NCBI RefSeq assembly: GCF_041438865.1
Contig: NZ_CP109450.1
Coordinates: 744,001 to 808,000 of the forward strand
Direction of reading: 5' to 3'
DNA length: 64,000 nt
Source of the DNA: Streptomyces sp. NBC_01471
GTDB lineage: Bacteria; Actinomycetota; Actinomycetes; Streptomycetales; Streptomycetaceae
Both the position numbers and the translations under genes were made by a program. Under the pieces are notes generated by a model. It searched no databases and was not told the DNA's origin. It saw nothing but the letters and a program-made list of their open reading frames with translations. Positions 19,745-29,986 of this stretch are shown here, piece by piece (positions within the stretch are counted from its first letter, which is position 1; each line of letters starts with the position of its first letter).

Positions 19745-19805
19745 GCCTTTTGGCTGAGCATGCGCTTAGGAAGGAGGTATCGGGTCGCATAGGCTCGGCG
19801 GCGAT

Positions 19806-21044
19806 ATGACCAACAACCTCACGCCGCTCGGCCCCAAGGCCGACAAGGACACCGTACGGCGGCACAATCTCAGTCTGGTGCTGCGCGCCGTACGGGAGCA
19901 GGGCGAGGCCACCCGGGCCGGTGTCGCCGCACGGGTGGGGCTGACGCGGGCGGCCGTCTCGTCGCTGGTCGAGCAGCTCCTGGAGAGCGGCTTCCTGACG
20001 GAGTCGGGCAAGACGTTCAGCGGGCAGGCCGGGCGGCCGGGCACGGTGCTCAAGCCCGCCCGCACGGGGCCCGCCGGTGTCGGCGTCGAGATCAACGTCG
20101 ACTACGTGTCGGTCTGTGTGGTGGACCTGGCGGGCACCGGCCGCGTACGCCTGACCGAGCACCTCGACAACCGGGGCACGCCGCCGGCCGGCGTACTGGC
20201 CCGCGCCGCCCGGATCACGGCGCGGGCGCTGGCGTCGGCCCGCGAGCAGGAACTGCGGCCCGTCGGCGTCCAGCTGGCGCTGCCCGGTCTGGTCTCCGGG
20301 GGGACCGTGCGGCAGGCGCCCAACCTCGGCTGGAACCGGGTGGCGGCCGAGGCGGTCTTCGCCCAGGCGCTCTCGGCGCTGCACCCGGACCACCGCCCGC
20401 TGCCGGTCAGTTCGGAGAACGAGGCCAATCTGGCCGCGCTGGCCGAGCTGTGGTTCGGCGGGCTCGGGGCGATCCGCAGCTTCCTCTATCTGACCGGTGA
20501 GACGGGCGTGGGCGGCGCACTGGTGCTCGACGGTGAACTGCTGCGCGGTGCGCACGGGTTCGCCGGTGAGATCGGCCATGTGGTGGTGGACCCGGCCGGT
20601 CCGGAGTGCCGGTGCGGCTCGCGCGGCTGCCTGGAGCAGTACGCGGGCCAGTCGGCGCTGATGTGGGCCGCCGGGATCGACGAGGGCGCGGGAGCGTCCG
20701 GGGTGGCGGAGCTGGAGCGGCGGGCGCACTCCGGTGACGAGCGCACGGTGGCCGCCATCGCGGAGGCCGGGGTGATGCTGGGCCGGGTGCTCTCTGGGGC
20801 GGTGAACCTCTTCGACCCGGACGCGGTGGTGCTCGGCGGGATCTTCCGCGGCCTGATGCCCTGGCTGTCGCCGGGCGCCGACCGGGAGCTGACCGGCCGG
20901 GTGGTCTCCGGACTCTGGCCGCGCGGCAGCGGCAGGCTGCGCGCCTCTTCGGTGTCGGGGGACGCCGCGCGCGGTGCGGCGGCGCTGATCGTCCAGGAGG
21001 TGCTGGCCGATCCGGTCGCGTACACGGAGCAGCGGGCGGGCTGA
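19806..21044 (+). CDS. ROK family transcriptional regulator
   Basis: A 412-residue protein with an N-terminal winged helix-turn-helix (residues about 17-75, TRAGVAARVGLTRAAVSSLVEQLL) and a sugar-kinase-like ROK domain. The ROK zinc motif is intact (Cys268, Cys270, Cys275 in CRCGSRGCLEQYAG), as is the LTGETGVGGALV segment. A TAGGCT box (19791-19796) just before the ATG suggests a nearly leaderless transcript. It faces a GH84 beta-N-acetylglucosaminidase gene, so an amino-sugar ligand is plausible, but this is inferred from position only. Confidence 0.9.
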   Translation: MTNNLTPLGPKADKDTVRRHNLSLVLRAVREQGEATRAGVAARVGLTRAAVSSLVEQLLESGFLTESGKTFSGQAGRPGTVLKPARTGPAGVGVEINVDYVSVCVVDLAGTGRVRLTEHLDNRGTPPAGVLARAARITARALASAREQELRPVGVQLALPGLVSGGTVRQAPNLGWNRVAAEAVFAQALSALHPDHRPLPVSSENEANLAALAELWFGGLGAIRSFLYLTGETGVGGALVLDGELLRGAHGFAGEIGHVVVDPAGPECRCGSRGCLEQYAGQSALMWAAGIDEGAGASGVAELERRAHSGDERTVAAIAEAGVMLGRVLSGAVNLFDPDAVVLGGIFRGLMPWLSPGADRELTGRVVSGLWPRGSGRLRASSVSGDAARGAAALIVQEVLADPVAYTEQRAG

Positions 21045-21128
21045 GGGGTACTGGCTCCGGGGCGCCGGGGCCGGCAGCGGGCGGTGAAGGGTACTGGTTC
21101 CGGGTGCCGGGGCGTGGTTCGCGCCGCC

Positions 21129-21192
21129 GTCCGGGTACTCCGATGTCCGCGTACGCCGCTGTCCGGGTACGCGTACCCAGCCGTCCGGGTAC
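21129..21192. repeat. Four imperfect copies of a GTCCGGGTAC motif
   Basis: GTCCGGGTAC at 21129, 21161 and 21183 and GTCCGCGTAC at 21145, in the convergent ROK/GH84 intergenic region (21045-21254). Just upstream (about 21048-21115), two related copies of a GGGTACTGG element also occur. Otherwise this stretch holds no gene. Confidence 0.75.
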
Positions 21193-21254
21193 GCCGTGGG
21201 GGCCCGGCGGTTCGTGGCCGCCCGGCCCCCACGCCTTGCGCGGTGTTCCCGCGG

Positions 21255-23984
21255 CTACCGCACGGCCACCTCGTTGATCTGCGGCGCCGCCGAGCCCTTG
21301 GCCCACAGCAGGCGGACCGCGTCGGCGGTGACCGCACGCGTCGTGAGGCGCGTGTACGGACCGGCCGTCGCGCCGAGTGTCTGCCAGCGGCCGCCGGTGC
21401 GGATCTGCACGGCCGCCTTGACGCCCTTCGCCCCGCCGGGCGCCAGCACGGTCACGGTGTGCACCGTCCTGGCCTGCGGCAGGGCTACGTCGAGGGACTC
21501 ACCGGCGGCGGGTGCGCGGGACGCCCGGTAGACGCTCTCCGCGTTGCCGTCCGCGGCCGAGGCCTGGTTGCTTCCCTCCGCGGCGGGCGGGTTGCCGGTC
21601 ACGTCCGGTGCGTCCGCACCGCCGACGTGGAACTCCCGTACCACCACCCAGTTCGTCTGGTCGGCGGTCGCCCGGGCCCGCACGTACCGCGCGGTGGTGC
21701 CCGCCGGGGCCTTCGCCGTGACCGTCGGCAGGTCCTTGAACGAGCCGAGCTCGTGCCAGGTGCTGTTGTCCGAGGAGTACTCCAGGACGCCCTGGTGGAG
21801 GTAGTCGGATTCACTGCCGGACTTGCCCATGGTGACGGTGACATCGCTGAGGGGACGCTGGGCACCGAGGTCCACGCCGACCCAGTCGCCCTTGGCCGCC
21901 GCCGCACTGCTCCAGAAGTAGGTGGAGTCGTCGCCGTCGGTCATCCGGGCCGGGGCGTTGCCCGAGTAGACGCCCAGATCACTCTGGCCCGCAGGCTGCG
22001 GCGGAAGCCCGATGAGCCGGCCCTCCTCGGTGAGCGCGCGCGTCACGAACGCGTCCAGCACACCGTCCCCGACGACCACCGGGATCCTGCCGCCGTTCAT
22101 GTCGGTGTAGACCGGCGCCTTGGCCTTCGCGACCAGACCGGCCAGCTGCTGCCGCTCCTGCCAGGCGGCCGCGCCGTGTCCGGCCTTCGCGTCGTCCAGC
22201 ATCCGCAGCGCGGCGAGTGTCGCCGTGCCCCACGCCTGCGCGGAGTCGAGCCACGGCCCGGCGTCGGTGACGAAGCCCCGGTCGGGCAGTTCGGCACGCA
22301 GCACACCGGGGGCGTCGTGCAGCTCGCGCAGGGAGGCCGCGAGGGTGCGGGACGACGCCCTGCCGTCCCAGTAGCGGGAGATGACCGCGGACAGCTCGGG
22401 GGCCTCCTGCTTGTTCAGCGCCGAGCTGTAGTTGACGTCACTGAAGGCCCGCAGAGCCCGCTCCACGCGCGGGCTGCCGCCCGCGAGTTCGTGCACGGCC
22501 TGCCGGTAGGAGCGGTCGGGATCGTACGCCGCGTCGTTCCACGTGTAGTCGGCGACGGTGTACAGCGCGAGCTTCGAGGCGTACGGCTGGATCATCGGGT
22601 TGGCCGTGATCCCCGCGAGCTGTTCGGCGAGCCCCTTCTCCCGTCCGTTGAACGGGCCGAGCAGCAGCCGGTCGGTCACGTAGTCGTTGACCGGGTAGTT
22701 GTCCCAGGTCAGGATCTGATGGCCGAACACCGTACGGGCGGACTTCGCCTGGGCGACCGTCATGGTCGGTGCGACGACGCCGACACCGGTCCACTCGACC
22801 AGGACGTCCTTGTCGAGCTGTCCGGCGATGGCGGTCTTGTACGGGGACGGGGTGACGTCGTAGTACTCGGTCGGCACCATTTCCAGCGGCTGCGCGCCCT
22901 CATGGGTCTTGATGAACTCCTTGTTGACCCGGTTGAGCAGATACGCCTGCGCGGCGCCGGCCGCGCCGCCGCCGGTGCCGAACTTCGCCTGGTCGGCGTC
23001 ACAGTTCCAGTGGGTGTAACTGATGTCGTCCAGCGGAATGGCGAACTGCCGCACTCCGATGTCCCAGATGGTCTGGAGCTTGTCGACCAGCGCCTTGAGG
23101 TCGGCATCGGAGCTGTAGCACGCGCTCAGCCCGGGTGAGAGCGCGTAGGTGAACTGCACGTGGTTGGCGCGTGCCCGGTCCACCAGCTCCTTGATCTGGG
23201 CCAGTTGGTCCGGCGGGTACGCGTCACGCCACTTGTCCCGGAGGTAGGCGTCGTCCTTCGGCGAGTAGACGTAGATGTTCATCTTGTGCGCGCCGTAGAA
23301 GTCCAGCTGGTCCAGGCGCGCGGCCTGCGACCACGGAGTGCCGTAGAAGCCCTCGATGGTGCCGCGTACCGGCGTGGCCGGCCAGTCGCGCACCTTCAGA
23401 CCGCGCACGGAAGCACCGGGGCCGCTGCGGTGCGGAAGCACCTGGCGCAGTGACTGGGCGGCGTAGTACGTCCCGGTCGCGTCGGTCCCGGAGAGCACGA
23501 TCCGGCCCGCGCCGTCGCCGTGGGCCCGGCCCGCGGCGAGTACGTAGCCCTCGGCGGCGAGGCCCTGGGGGCCCTGCACGCCGAGTGCGGTGAGGGCGGT
23601 GGCGGACGCCGGGTTCTCGCCGGGGCCGCCGACGTAGACCGCGAGCCGGTCACGGCCGGTGCTCTTCGGCCCGACGGTCAGGTGGGTGGCTCCGGCGGTC
23701 CTGAGGGACTTCTCGACCAGGGAGAGCGCGGCGGCGTCGGTCGTGCTGCCGGTGACGATGTCGACGGACGGAGTGATGCGGACGCTGTCCGGGCGGGCGG
23801 ACTCGGACTGGGGTGCGGGGGTGATGACGGGGGCGGCGGGCTCCGGGGCCGCGCTCGCGGTCCCGGCGGTGACCGCGCTGAGCGAGGCCGCCGAGAGGGC
23901 CAGCGCGAGACCGGCCACGAGGGGTCTGAGCAGGGGCCCGGAGAGCGGGCTGAGACGCGGTCCGGCCGGCTTTTTGCGGAACAT
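21255..23984 (-). CDS. Secreted GH84 beta-N-acetylglucosaminidase with F5/8-type domain
   Basis: A 909-residue exported glycosidase. A twin-basic signal peptide (RKKPAGPRL then a hydrophobic core to about residue 45) is followed by a GH20b-like domain (about 70-190) and the GH84 catalytic domain beginning TPVRGTIEGFYGTPWS. The catalytic pair Asp319-Asp320 sits in IPLDDISY. A galactose-binding/F5-8C module near residues 650-790 and a second beta-domain follow. It removes terminal beta-GlcNAc from glycans by substrate-assisted catalysis. ATG 23984 has GGAGG at 7 bp; the longer frame to 24062 would include the dre-like operator and is rejected. Confidence 0.93.
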   Translation of the reverse strand: MFRKKPAGPRLSPLSGPLLRPLVAGLALALSAASLSAVTAGTASAAPEPAAPVITPAPQSESARPDSVRITPSVDIVTGSTTDAAALSLVEKSLRTAGATHLTVGPKSTGRDRLAVYVGGPGENPASATALTALGVQGPQGLAAEGYVLAAGRAHGDGAGRIVLSGTDATGTYYAAQSLRQVLPHRSGPGASVRGLKVRDWPATPVRGTIEGFYGTPWSQAARLDQLDFYGAHKMNIYVYSPKDDAYLRDKWRDAYPPDQLAQIKELVDRARANHVQFTYALSPGLSACYSSDADLKALVDKLQTIWDIGVRQFAIPLDDISYTHWNCDADQAKFGTGGGAAGAAQAYLLNRVNKEFIKTHEGAQPLEMVPTEYYDVTPSPYKTAIAGQLDKDVLVEWTGVGVVAPTMTVAQAKSARTVFGHQILTWDNYPVNDYVTDRLLLGPFNGREKGLAEQLAGITANPMIQPYASKLALYTVADYTWNDAAYDPDRSYRQAVHELAGGSPRVERALRAFSDVNYSSALNKQEAPELSAVISRYWDGRASSRTLAASLRELHDAPGVLRAELPDRGFVTDAGPWLDSAQAWGTATLAALRMLDDAKAGHGAAAWQERQQLAGLVAKAKAPVYTDMNGGRIPVVVGDGVLDAFVTRALTEEGRLIGLPPQPAGQSDLGVYSGNAPARMTDGDDSTYFWSSAAAAKGDWVGVDLGAQRPLSDVTVTMGKSGSESDYLHQGVLEYSSDNSTWHELGSFKDLPTVTAKAPAGTTARYVRARATADQTNWVVVREFHVGGADAPDVTGNPPAAEGSNQASAADGNAESVYRASRAPAAGESLDVALPQARTVHTVTVLAPGGAKGVKAAVQIRTGGRWQTLGATAGPYTRLTTRAVTADAVRLLWAKGSAAPQINEVAVR

Positions 23985-24028
23985 CAACGATCCTCCACGG
24001 TTCGGCACCGACCCCTGGACGGGGCTGT

Positions 24029-24044
24029 GGAGGACTAGACCACT
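24029..24044. promoter_or_regulatory. DasR-responsive element (dre)-like site
   Basis: A 16-mer centred on GGACTAGACCACT matches the DasR consensus (A-S-TGGTCTAGACCA-S-T) at 13 of 16 positions by eye, with the right half perfect. It lies 45-60 bp upstream of the GH84 start. DasR is the GlcN-6-P-responsive GntR repressor of chitin and GlcNAc genes in Streptomyces, so this location is biologically coherent. Confidence 0.6.
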
Positions 24045-24229
24045 CGACTGATGGTGTGTCAATGATGCGCGCAGGAAGGCCTTTCCGAGCAGTTGCGAGC
24101 ATGGGCCTGCGCCGCTTCACCGCAGGGTGATGGACGTCACTCCTTCTCCCGGTGCACGGAACGGTCCCGCCGGACGTCTGACCCTTCGAGGGAATACCGC
24201 CGGCCGAAACGCGAGAAGGGAGCGAGACC

Positions 24230-24646
24230 TTGCCTCATGTCGTCGAACAGGCTGTCCAGGCTCGCCTGGTCACACCCGTACCCCGGTTGGAGACCGTCCC
24301 GACCACCCTGCGCTACGACCGTGCGGACCCCTTCGCGATCAGTGTGGGCTTCCCGGCGCAGGCCACACTTGCGGGCGTGGCGGTCCGCTGGGCGTTCGCC
24401 CGCGACCTGCTGGCCGCCGGAATCCATGCGCCGGCCGGTATGGGTGACGTACGGATCCGGCCGTTCGGCTACAACCGGACCGTCCTGGAATTCCACTCGC
24501 GCGAGGGCGTCGCGATGGTCCACATCCACACCGCCGAGCTGCGCCACTTCCTGAAACGGACCGAGACGCTCGTCCCGGCCGGGCGCGAACACCGCTACCT
24601 CGACCTGGACCAGGACGTCGTGGAACTACTGCGGGACGCCTGCTGA
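24230..24646 (+). CDS. SsgA family sporulation/cell division regulator
   Basis: A 138-residue SsgA-like protein, a family restricted to morphologically complex actinomycetes that helps localise septum formation and peptidoglycan remodelling. Typical features are the short beta-rich fold, YDRADPFAISVGF, VRWAFARDLLAAG and the C-terminal FLKRTETLVPAGREH. The start is TTG 24230, with AAGGGAG upstream and the family N-terminus beginning here. It stands alone, so the paralogue identity (SsgA to SsgG) cannot be fixed from context. Confidence 0.92.
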   Translation: MPHVVEQAVQARLVTPVPRLETVPTTLRYDRADPFAISVGFPAQATLAGVAVRWAFARDLLAAGIHAPAGMGDVRIRPFGYNRTVLEFHSREGVAMVHIHTAELRHFLKRTETLVPAGREHRYLDLDQDVVELLRDAC

Positions 24647-24688
24647 GGGCTGTCGTCAGGGTCATGACCGATCGGCGATACTCGCGGG

Positions 24689-25531
24689 ATGGCTGATCAC
24701 GGCGCGGACGACGGATATCTGCTCGACAACCAGCAGGCGGAAGCCGGTATCCGCTTCGGCGCGCTGGCCGAACTGTTCGATCCGGTGACCTTCCGCCACA
24801 TCGACCGGCTCGGCATCGCCCAGGGCATGCGGTGCTGGGAGATCGGCGCCGGCGGCCCCACCGTCCCCCTGGGACTGGCCGCACGCGTCGGCCCGGACGG
24901 TGCCGTGGTGGCCACGGACATCGACACCTCGTGGACCGAGTCCGCACTCGGCACCGGAACCGGAACCGGCGGGACGATCGAGGTCCTGCGCCACGACGTG
25001 GCGGCCGACCCGCCGCCGCCCGGCGGATTCGATCTGGTCCACGCCCGCCTGGTCCTGGTCCACGTCACCGACCGGGCCGAAGCCCTGCGCCGGATGGTGG
25101 GGGCGCTGCGCCCCGGCGGCCTGCTGCTGGTCGAGGACGCCGACCCCGGGCTGCAGCCGCTCCTGTGCCCCGACGAGTCCGGTCCCGAGCAGCGGCTCGC
25201 CAACCGTCTGCGGTCAGGTTTCCGCGAGCTGATGGCCTCGCGCGGCGCGGATCTCGCCTACGGGCGGACGCTGCCCCGGCTGCTGCGCGAAGCCGGCCTC
25301 GACGACGTACGGGCGGACGCCTACTTCCCGATCACCTCCCCGGCCTGCACGGTCCTGGAGGCCGCCACCGTGCGGCAGATCCGCGCCCGCCTGGTGGCGG
25401 CCGGGCTCGCCACCGACCAGGACATCGACCGGCACCTGGCGAACGTCGCCACCGGCCGCCTCGACCTGGCCACCGCCCCCATGATCTCCGCCTGGGGACG
25501 CCGCCCCCTGCTCCACGCCGACCGGACATGA
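24689..25531 (+). CDS. Class I SAM-dependent methyltransferase
   Basis: A 280-residue methyltransferase. Motif I is WEIGAGGPTVP (residues 50-60), an acidic motif II is ATDID, and motif IV is DLVHARLVLVHV followed by LRPGGLLLVEDADP. The C-terminal half is helical, as in small-molecule methyltransferases. No Shine-Dalgarno precedes ATG 24689, but GATACT lies at 24677-24682, so a leaderless transcript is likely. The substrate cannot be inferred from its neighbours (an SsgA-like gene and an ABC-F gene). Confidence 0.88.
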   Translation: MADHGADDGYLLDNQQAEAGIRFGALAELFDPVTFRHIDRLGIAQGMRCWEIGAGGPTVPLGLAARVGPDGAVVATDIDTSWTESALGTGTGTGGTIEVLRHDVAADPPPPGGFDLVHARLVLVHVTDRAEALRRMVGALRPGGLLLVEDADPGLQPLLCPDESGPEQRLANRLRSGFRELMASRGADLAYGRTLPRLLREAGLDDVRADAYFPITSPACTVLEAATVRQIRARLVAAGLATDQDIDRHLANVATGRLDLATAPMISAWGRRPLLHADRT

Positions 25532-25564
25532 GCCGTCCGGAGCCGGAGGCCGTAAAACACTTTG

Positions 25565-25580
25565 CGGCCGGGCCCGGCCG
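25565..25580. terminator. Palindrome after the methyltransferase gene, possible terminator
   Basis: CGGCCGGGCCCGGCCG is a perfect 16-bp palindrome 33 bp beyond the methyltransferase stop. It is short for a terminator, so the call is weak. Confidence 0.35.
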
Positions 25581-25749
25581 GCCGTAACGTTCTCCCTGGC
25601 CCTGTCGTCGTTGATCGGAGCAGGACATTGCGCTACTGAGGTCTTGAGACACCGTGCCGTGCAGTGAACACACCTGCGCGCACCGCGTGTGACCTCGGTA
25701 TTCGAGCTGTCCTCCCGGAACAGGGCCTTCTCCGTGTCCGCCCTGCGGT

Positions 25750-25794
25750 GTCTCCACCCGTTGCCCCCGCCCTTTTCCGCAGCAACCGGGAGAC
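25750..25794 (+). promoter_or_regulatory. RBS-masking hairpin in the leader of the second ABC-F gene
   Basis: GTCTCC (25750-25755) pairs with GGAGAC (25789-25794), and GTTGC (25760-25764) with GCAAC (25782-25786), leaving a 17-nt loop. The pairing covers the gene's Shine-Dalgarno GGGAG (25788-25792). A short start-stop (TTG at 25628, codons for Met-Arg-Tyr) with GGAG upstream lies earlier in the leader. The layout resembles translational attenuators of antibiotic-resistance ABC-F genes. The rest of 25532-25798 holds no gene. Confidence 0.45.
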
Positions 25795-25798
25795 CCGT

Positions 25799-27397
<1,599 letters not shown>

Positions 27398-27485
27398 CCC
27401 GGGGCCGAGGCGTGATGTGGCTCTCCGTATCGGCTCCCGACCTGGAGGCATAACAGCCTGTAACGGCACATATCGGAAGTGGGGG

Positions 27486-27545
27486 TTGGCTGAGGCTTAC
27501 TGCCGCCTTAACCTACGGATACGTAACCTACGAATCCGTAGGTAA
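27486..27545 (+). promoter_or_regulatory. Promoter with overlapping operator for the acyl-ACP desaturase gene
   Basis: TTGGCT (27486-27491), 17 bp, TAACCT (27509-27514). CCTACG-AATC-CGTAGG (27527-27542) is a palindrome whose flanks extend the symmetry to about 24 bp, and a related AACCTACGGAT half-site overlaps the -10 box (27510-27520). CCTACGGAT (27512-27520) and ATCCGTAGG (27534-27542) also form a 9-bp inverted pair. This is the style of a TetR-family repressor of lipid genes. Confidence 0.75.
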
Positions 27546-27569
27546 CCACTCCCGTCCCCAGGAGCCCCC

Positions 27570-28547
27570 GTGACGATCACCTCTCCCCACCTCGGCAGTA
27601 CGGACGCGTGGACAGACGCCCGGCTGCTGTATGCGCTGGAGGAGGTGGTGGAGAAGGAACTCAACCGCCATCTCTCCGTGGCCAAGGACTGGATGCCCCA
27701 CGAGTACGTGCCGTTCTCCGACGGCCGCAACTTTCCCGGCTTCTTCGAGGACGGGAAGGCGTGGGAGCCCGAGCAGTCCAAGGTCACGGACATCGGCAGG
27801 ACCGCTCTCGTGGTCAACCTGCTGACCGAGGACAACCTCCCCAGCTACCACCACGAGATCGCCTCACTCTTCGGGCGCGACGGCGCCTGGGGCACCTGGG
27901 TGCACCGGTGGACCGCGGAGGAGGGCCGGCACGGCATCGTGATGCGCGACTACCTGCTGGCCTCGCGCGCCGTCGACCCGGACAAGCTGGAGCAGTTCCG
28001 GATGGCGCACATGTCGGAGGGCTTCGAGTCCGACAACCGGCACTCGATGCTGCACTCGGTCGCGTACGTCGCGTTCCAGGAGCTCGCCACCCGGGTCTCG
28101 CACCGCAACACCGGCCACCAGTCGGGCGACCCGGTCTGCGACCGGATGCTGGCGCGGATCGCGACCGACGAGAACCTGCACATGGTCTTCTACCGCAATC
28201 TGCTGGGCGCGGCCTTCGAGATCGCCCCGGATCTCACCATGCAGTCGGTGCGCGACGTCGTCGTCGACTTCCGGATGCCCGGACACGGCATGCCCGGCTT
28301 CGAGCGGGCCGCCGCGCAGATGGCCATCGGTGAGATCTACAACATGCGGATCCACCACGACGACGTGCTCCAGCCCGTACTGCGCTATCTGAAGGTCCTG
28401 GACATCGACGGGCTCGGCCCGGAGGGACTGAAGGCGCAGGAGGAGCTGGGCATGTACATGGGCGGTCTGGATGCCGAGGCCGCCAAGTTCGACGCGAAGC
28501 TCGCGGCCCGCAAGTCCCGGCTGGCCGCCCGCGCCGCAGCGTCGTAG
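27570..28547 (+). CDS. Acyl-[acyl-carrier-protein] desaturase (soluble diiron)
   Basis: A 325-residue fatty-acid desaturase of the soluble ferritin-like class that introduces a cis double bond into acyl-ACP or acyl-CoA. The diiron ligands are recognisable as two ExxH motifs, Glu118-His121 (EEGRH) and Glu201-His204 (ENLH), with additional acidic residues at Glu87 (TEDNL) and Glu171 (QELATRVSH). The GTG start follows AGGAGC. Its promoter carries tandem CCTACG operator elements, so expression is probably tuned to fatty-acid status. It is closed by a strong hairpin and is therefore monocistronic. It should adjust membrane fluidity. Confidence 0.94.
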   Translation: MTITSPHLGSTDAWTDARLLYALEEVVEKELNRHLSVAKDWMPHEYVPFSDGRNFPGFFEDGKAWEPEQSKVTDIGRTALVVNLLTEDNLPSYHHEIASLFGRDGAWGTWVHRWTAEEGRHGIVMRDYLLASRAVDPDKLEQFRMAHMSEGFESDNRHSMLHSVAYVAFQELATRVSHRNTGHQSGDPVCDRMLARIATDENLHMVFYRNLLGAAFEIAPDLTMQSVRDVVVDFRMPGHGMPGFERAAAQMAIGEIYNMRIHHDDVLQPVLRYLKVLDIDGLGPEGLKAQEELGMYMGGLDAEAAKFDAKLAARKSRLAARAAAS

Positions 28548-28586
28548 ACCGAGCAGCCCCAGCGCCTGCTCGGCCCCGTCAACGCC

Positions 28587-28638
28587 CGCCCCCGCCCCGG
28601 CCGGTACCGCTCGGCGGCCTCCGGCCGGGGCGGGGGCG
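28587..28638. terminator. Bidirectional terminator between the desaturase and whiB-like genes
   Basis: Perfect 18-bp G/C stem (28587-28604 with 28621-28638) with a 16-nt loop, between convergent stop codons. Confidence 0.82.
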
Positions 28639-28679
28639 CCCTCCGTGCGGGCCCCCCGCCCGCACCGTGCGGGCCGGCG

Positions 28680-28925
28680 TCAGCTCGCGGCGCGTCTCAG
28701 GCCGTACCGCTCCTTCTCGGAGAGTCCTCCCCAGACCCCGAACCGTTCGTCGTGGTCGAGGGCGTACTCCAGGCAGGCCACTCGCTCCTCGCAGATGCCG
28801 CAGAGGCGCTTGGCCTCACGGGTGGAGCTTCCGGGGTCGGGAAAGAAGAACTCCGGACCCGTCTGGGCGCACAGGGCCCGCTCCTGCCAGGCGAGCTCAG
28901 GGGCGTTGCTGGTGGTGATCGACAT
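28680..28925 (-). CDS. WhiB-like iron-sulfur transcriptional regulator
   Basis: An 81-residue Wbl protein that resembles WhiB itself: LAWQERALCAQT, STREAKRLC, CLEYALDHDERFGVWGGLS. From ATG 28925 the four [4Fe-4S] ligands are Cys19, Cys42, Cys45 and Cys51 (C-x22-C-x2-C-x5-C), followed by the GVWGG turn and a basic tail. A GTG at 28934 would add three residues. Wbl proteins bind the principal sigma factor and control development or stress genes. It could be a WhiB paralogue; orthology to developmental WhiB cannot be settled here. Confidence 0.92.
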   Translation of the reverse strand: MSITTSNAPELAWQERALCAQTGPEFFFPDPGSSTREAKRLCGICEERVACLEYALDHDERFGVWGGLSEKERYGLRRAAS

Positions 28926-29003
28926 GACGGACACAGTGCCCGGCGGCGATCAATGTCCGTTCAACAAACGATGAACGAGCACCCCGGCCTCGGGTCTCAC
29001 GCC

Positions 29004-29783
29004 TCACGCGGCGGCGGACTCCCCCTTGATCAGCGCGAACTGTGCTCCGTAGGGGTCGGTCGCCTTGGCGATCCGGCCCACCCCCGGCAGATCGACCGGC
29101 TCCATGACGACCGAGCCGCCCAGCCGCCGCGCCGATGCCACCGCCGCGTCGGTGTCGGACACCTCGAAGTACGGCAGCCAGTGGCCCGCGTCCGCCGCCC
29201 CGGTCTCGACGAAGCCCCCGATGTTGGCCTCCGGGCCGCGCCCCTCCGGGGCCGCCATCGTGTACGTACCCCCCGGGTACGGCGCGGAGTTGGTCTCCCA
29301 GCCGAACACCGCGCGGTAGAACGCAGCGGCGGCGGGGACGTCCGTGGTGTACAGCTCGGTCCAGCAGAGCGTGCCCGGATCGTTCACCACGTCCATGCCC
29401 TGGTGCTCCCCCGGCTCCCAGGTCGAGAAGGCCGCACCTGTCGTGTCCGTGAACCCGGACATGCGGCCCAGCGTGGCCACGTCGTGCGGGCCGAACAGCG
29501 ATCCGCCGCCCGCCGCCCCGACGGCCCGCGCGGTCGCCTCCGCGTCCGCCGTACGGAAGTAGACGGACCAGGACGCCTTGCCCGCCTGCCCGTCCATCCC
29601 CTGCATCACCCCGCCGACCGTCTTCCCGTCCAGGACATACATGCCGTAGCCACCGAAGTCGGGGCCCGCCGACCGGAACTCCCAGCCGAACAGCGCGCCG
29701 TAGAAGGCGGTGGCCCCCTCCTGGTCGGGGGTCGCGAGATCGATCCAGTTGGGTGAGCCTGCGGCAAACGGAATGCTCAGCAT
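29004..29783 (-). CDS. VOC family protein with two glyoxalase-like domains (CFP32-like)
   Basis: A 259-residue protein made of two consecutive vicinal-oxygen-chelate repeats (residues about 10-125 and 135-255). Each starts with a beta-strand and an FYxxxFGW helix (AFYGALFGWEF and AFYRAVFGWET). The arrangement and length resemble mycobacterial CFP32/Rv0577. VOC proteins may be glyoxalases, dioxygenases or resistance proteins, so no reaction is assigned. ATG 29783 has GAGGAG at 7 bp. The gene appears monocistronic; a terminator for the upstream aldehyde dehydrogenase gene lies between them. Confidence 0.9.
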   Translation of the reverse strand: MLSIPFAAGSPNWIDLATPDQEGATAFYGALFGWEFRSAGPDFGGYGMYVLDGKTVGGVMQGMDGQAGKASWSVYFRTADAEATARAVGAAGGGSLFGPHDVATLGRMSGFTDTTGAAFSTWEPGEHQGMDVVNDPGTLCWTELYTTDVPAAAAFYRAVFGWETNSAPYPGGTYTMAAPEGRGPEANIGGFVETGAADAGHWLPYFEVSDTDAAVASARRLGGSVVMEPVDLPGVGRIAKATDPYGAQFALIKGESAAA

Positions 29784-29930
29784 GGTGCGCTCCTCGGTTG
29801 GGGTCCCCCGTCGACCTGCGTTTCCGAGTCTTGCACCGGGCACCGACAATCCGGCTCGCCACGGCCCTCCGGGTACGGCCGGGCGGGTAGCCGGGCGACC
29901 CCAATGGCGTACGTGATCCGCCCCCGGGAC

Positions 29931-29962
29931 GGTGAAGGCCCGCATCTCTGCGGGCCTTCACC
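29931..29962 (-). terminator. Terminator of the aldehyde dehydrogenase gene
   Basis: Perfect 14-bp stem with a TCTC loop, 25 bp beyond the dehydrogenase stop on the minus strand. Confidence 0.85.
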
Positions 29963-29986
29963 GGTGTCGCGTGGGACCGTCGGCTG

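Noticed and set aside
19770..19776. AAGGAGG ahead of the ROK gene, suggesting a hidden start
   Set aside because: No ATG, GTG or TTG follows at usable distance, and the ROK start is 30 nt away.
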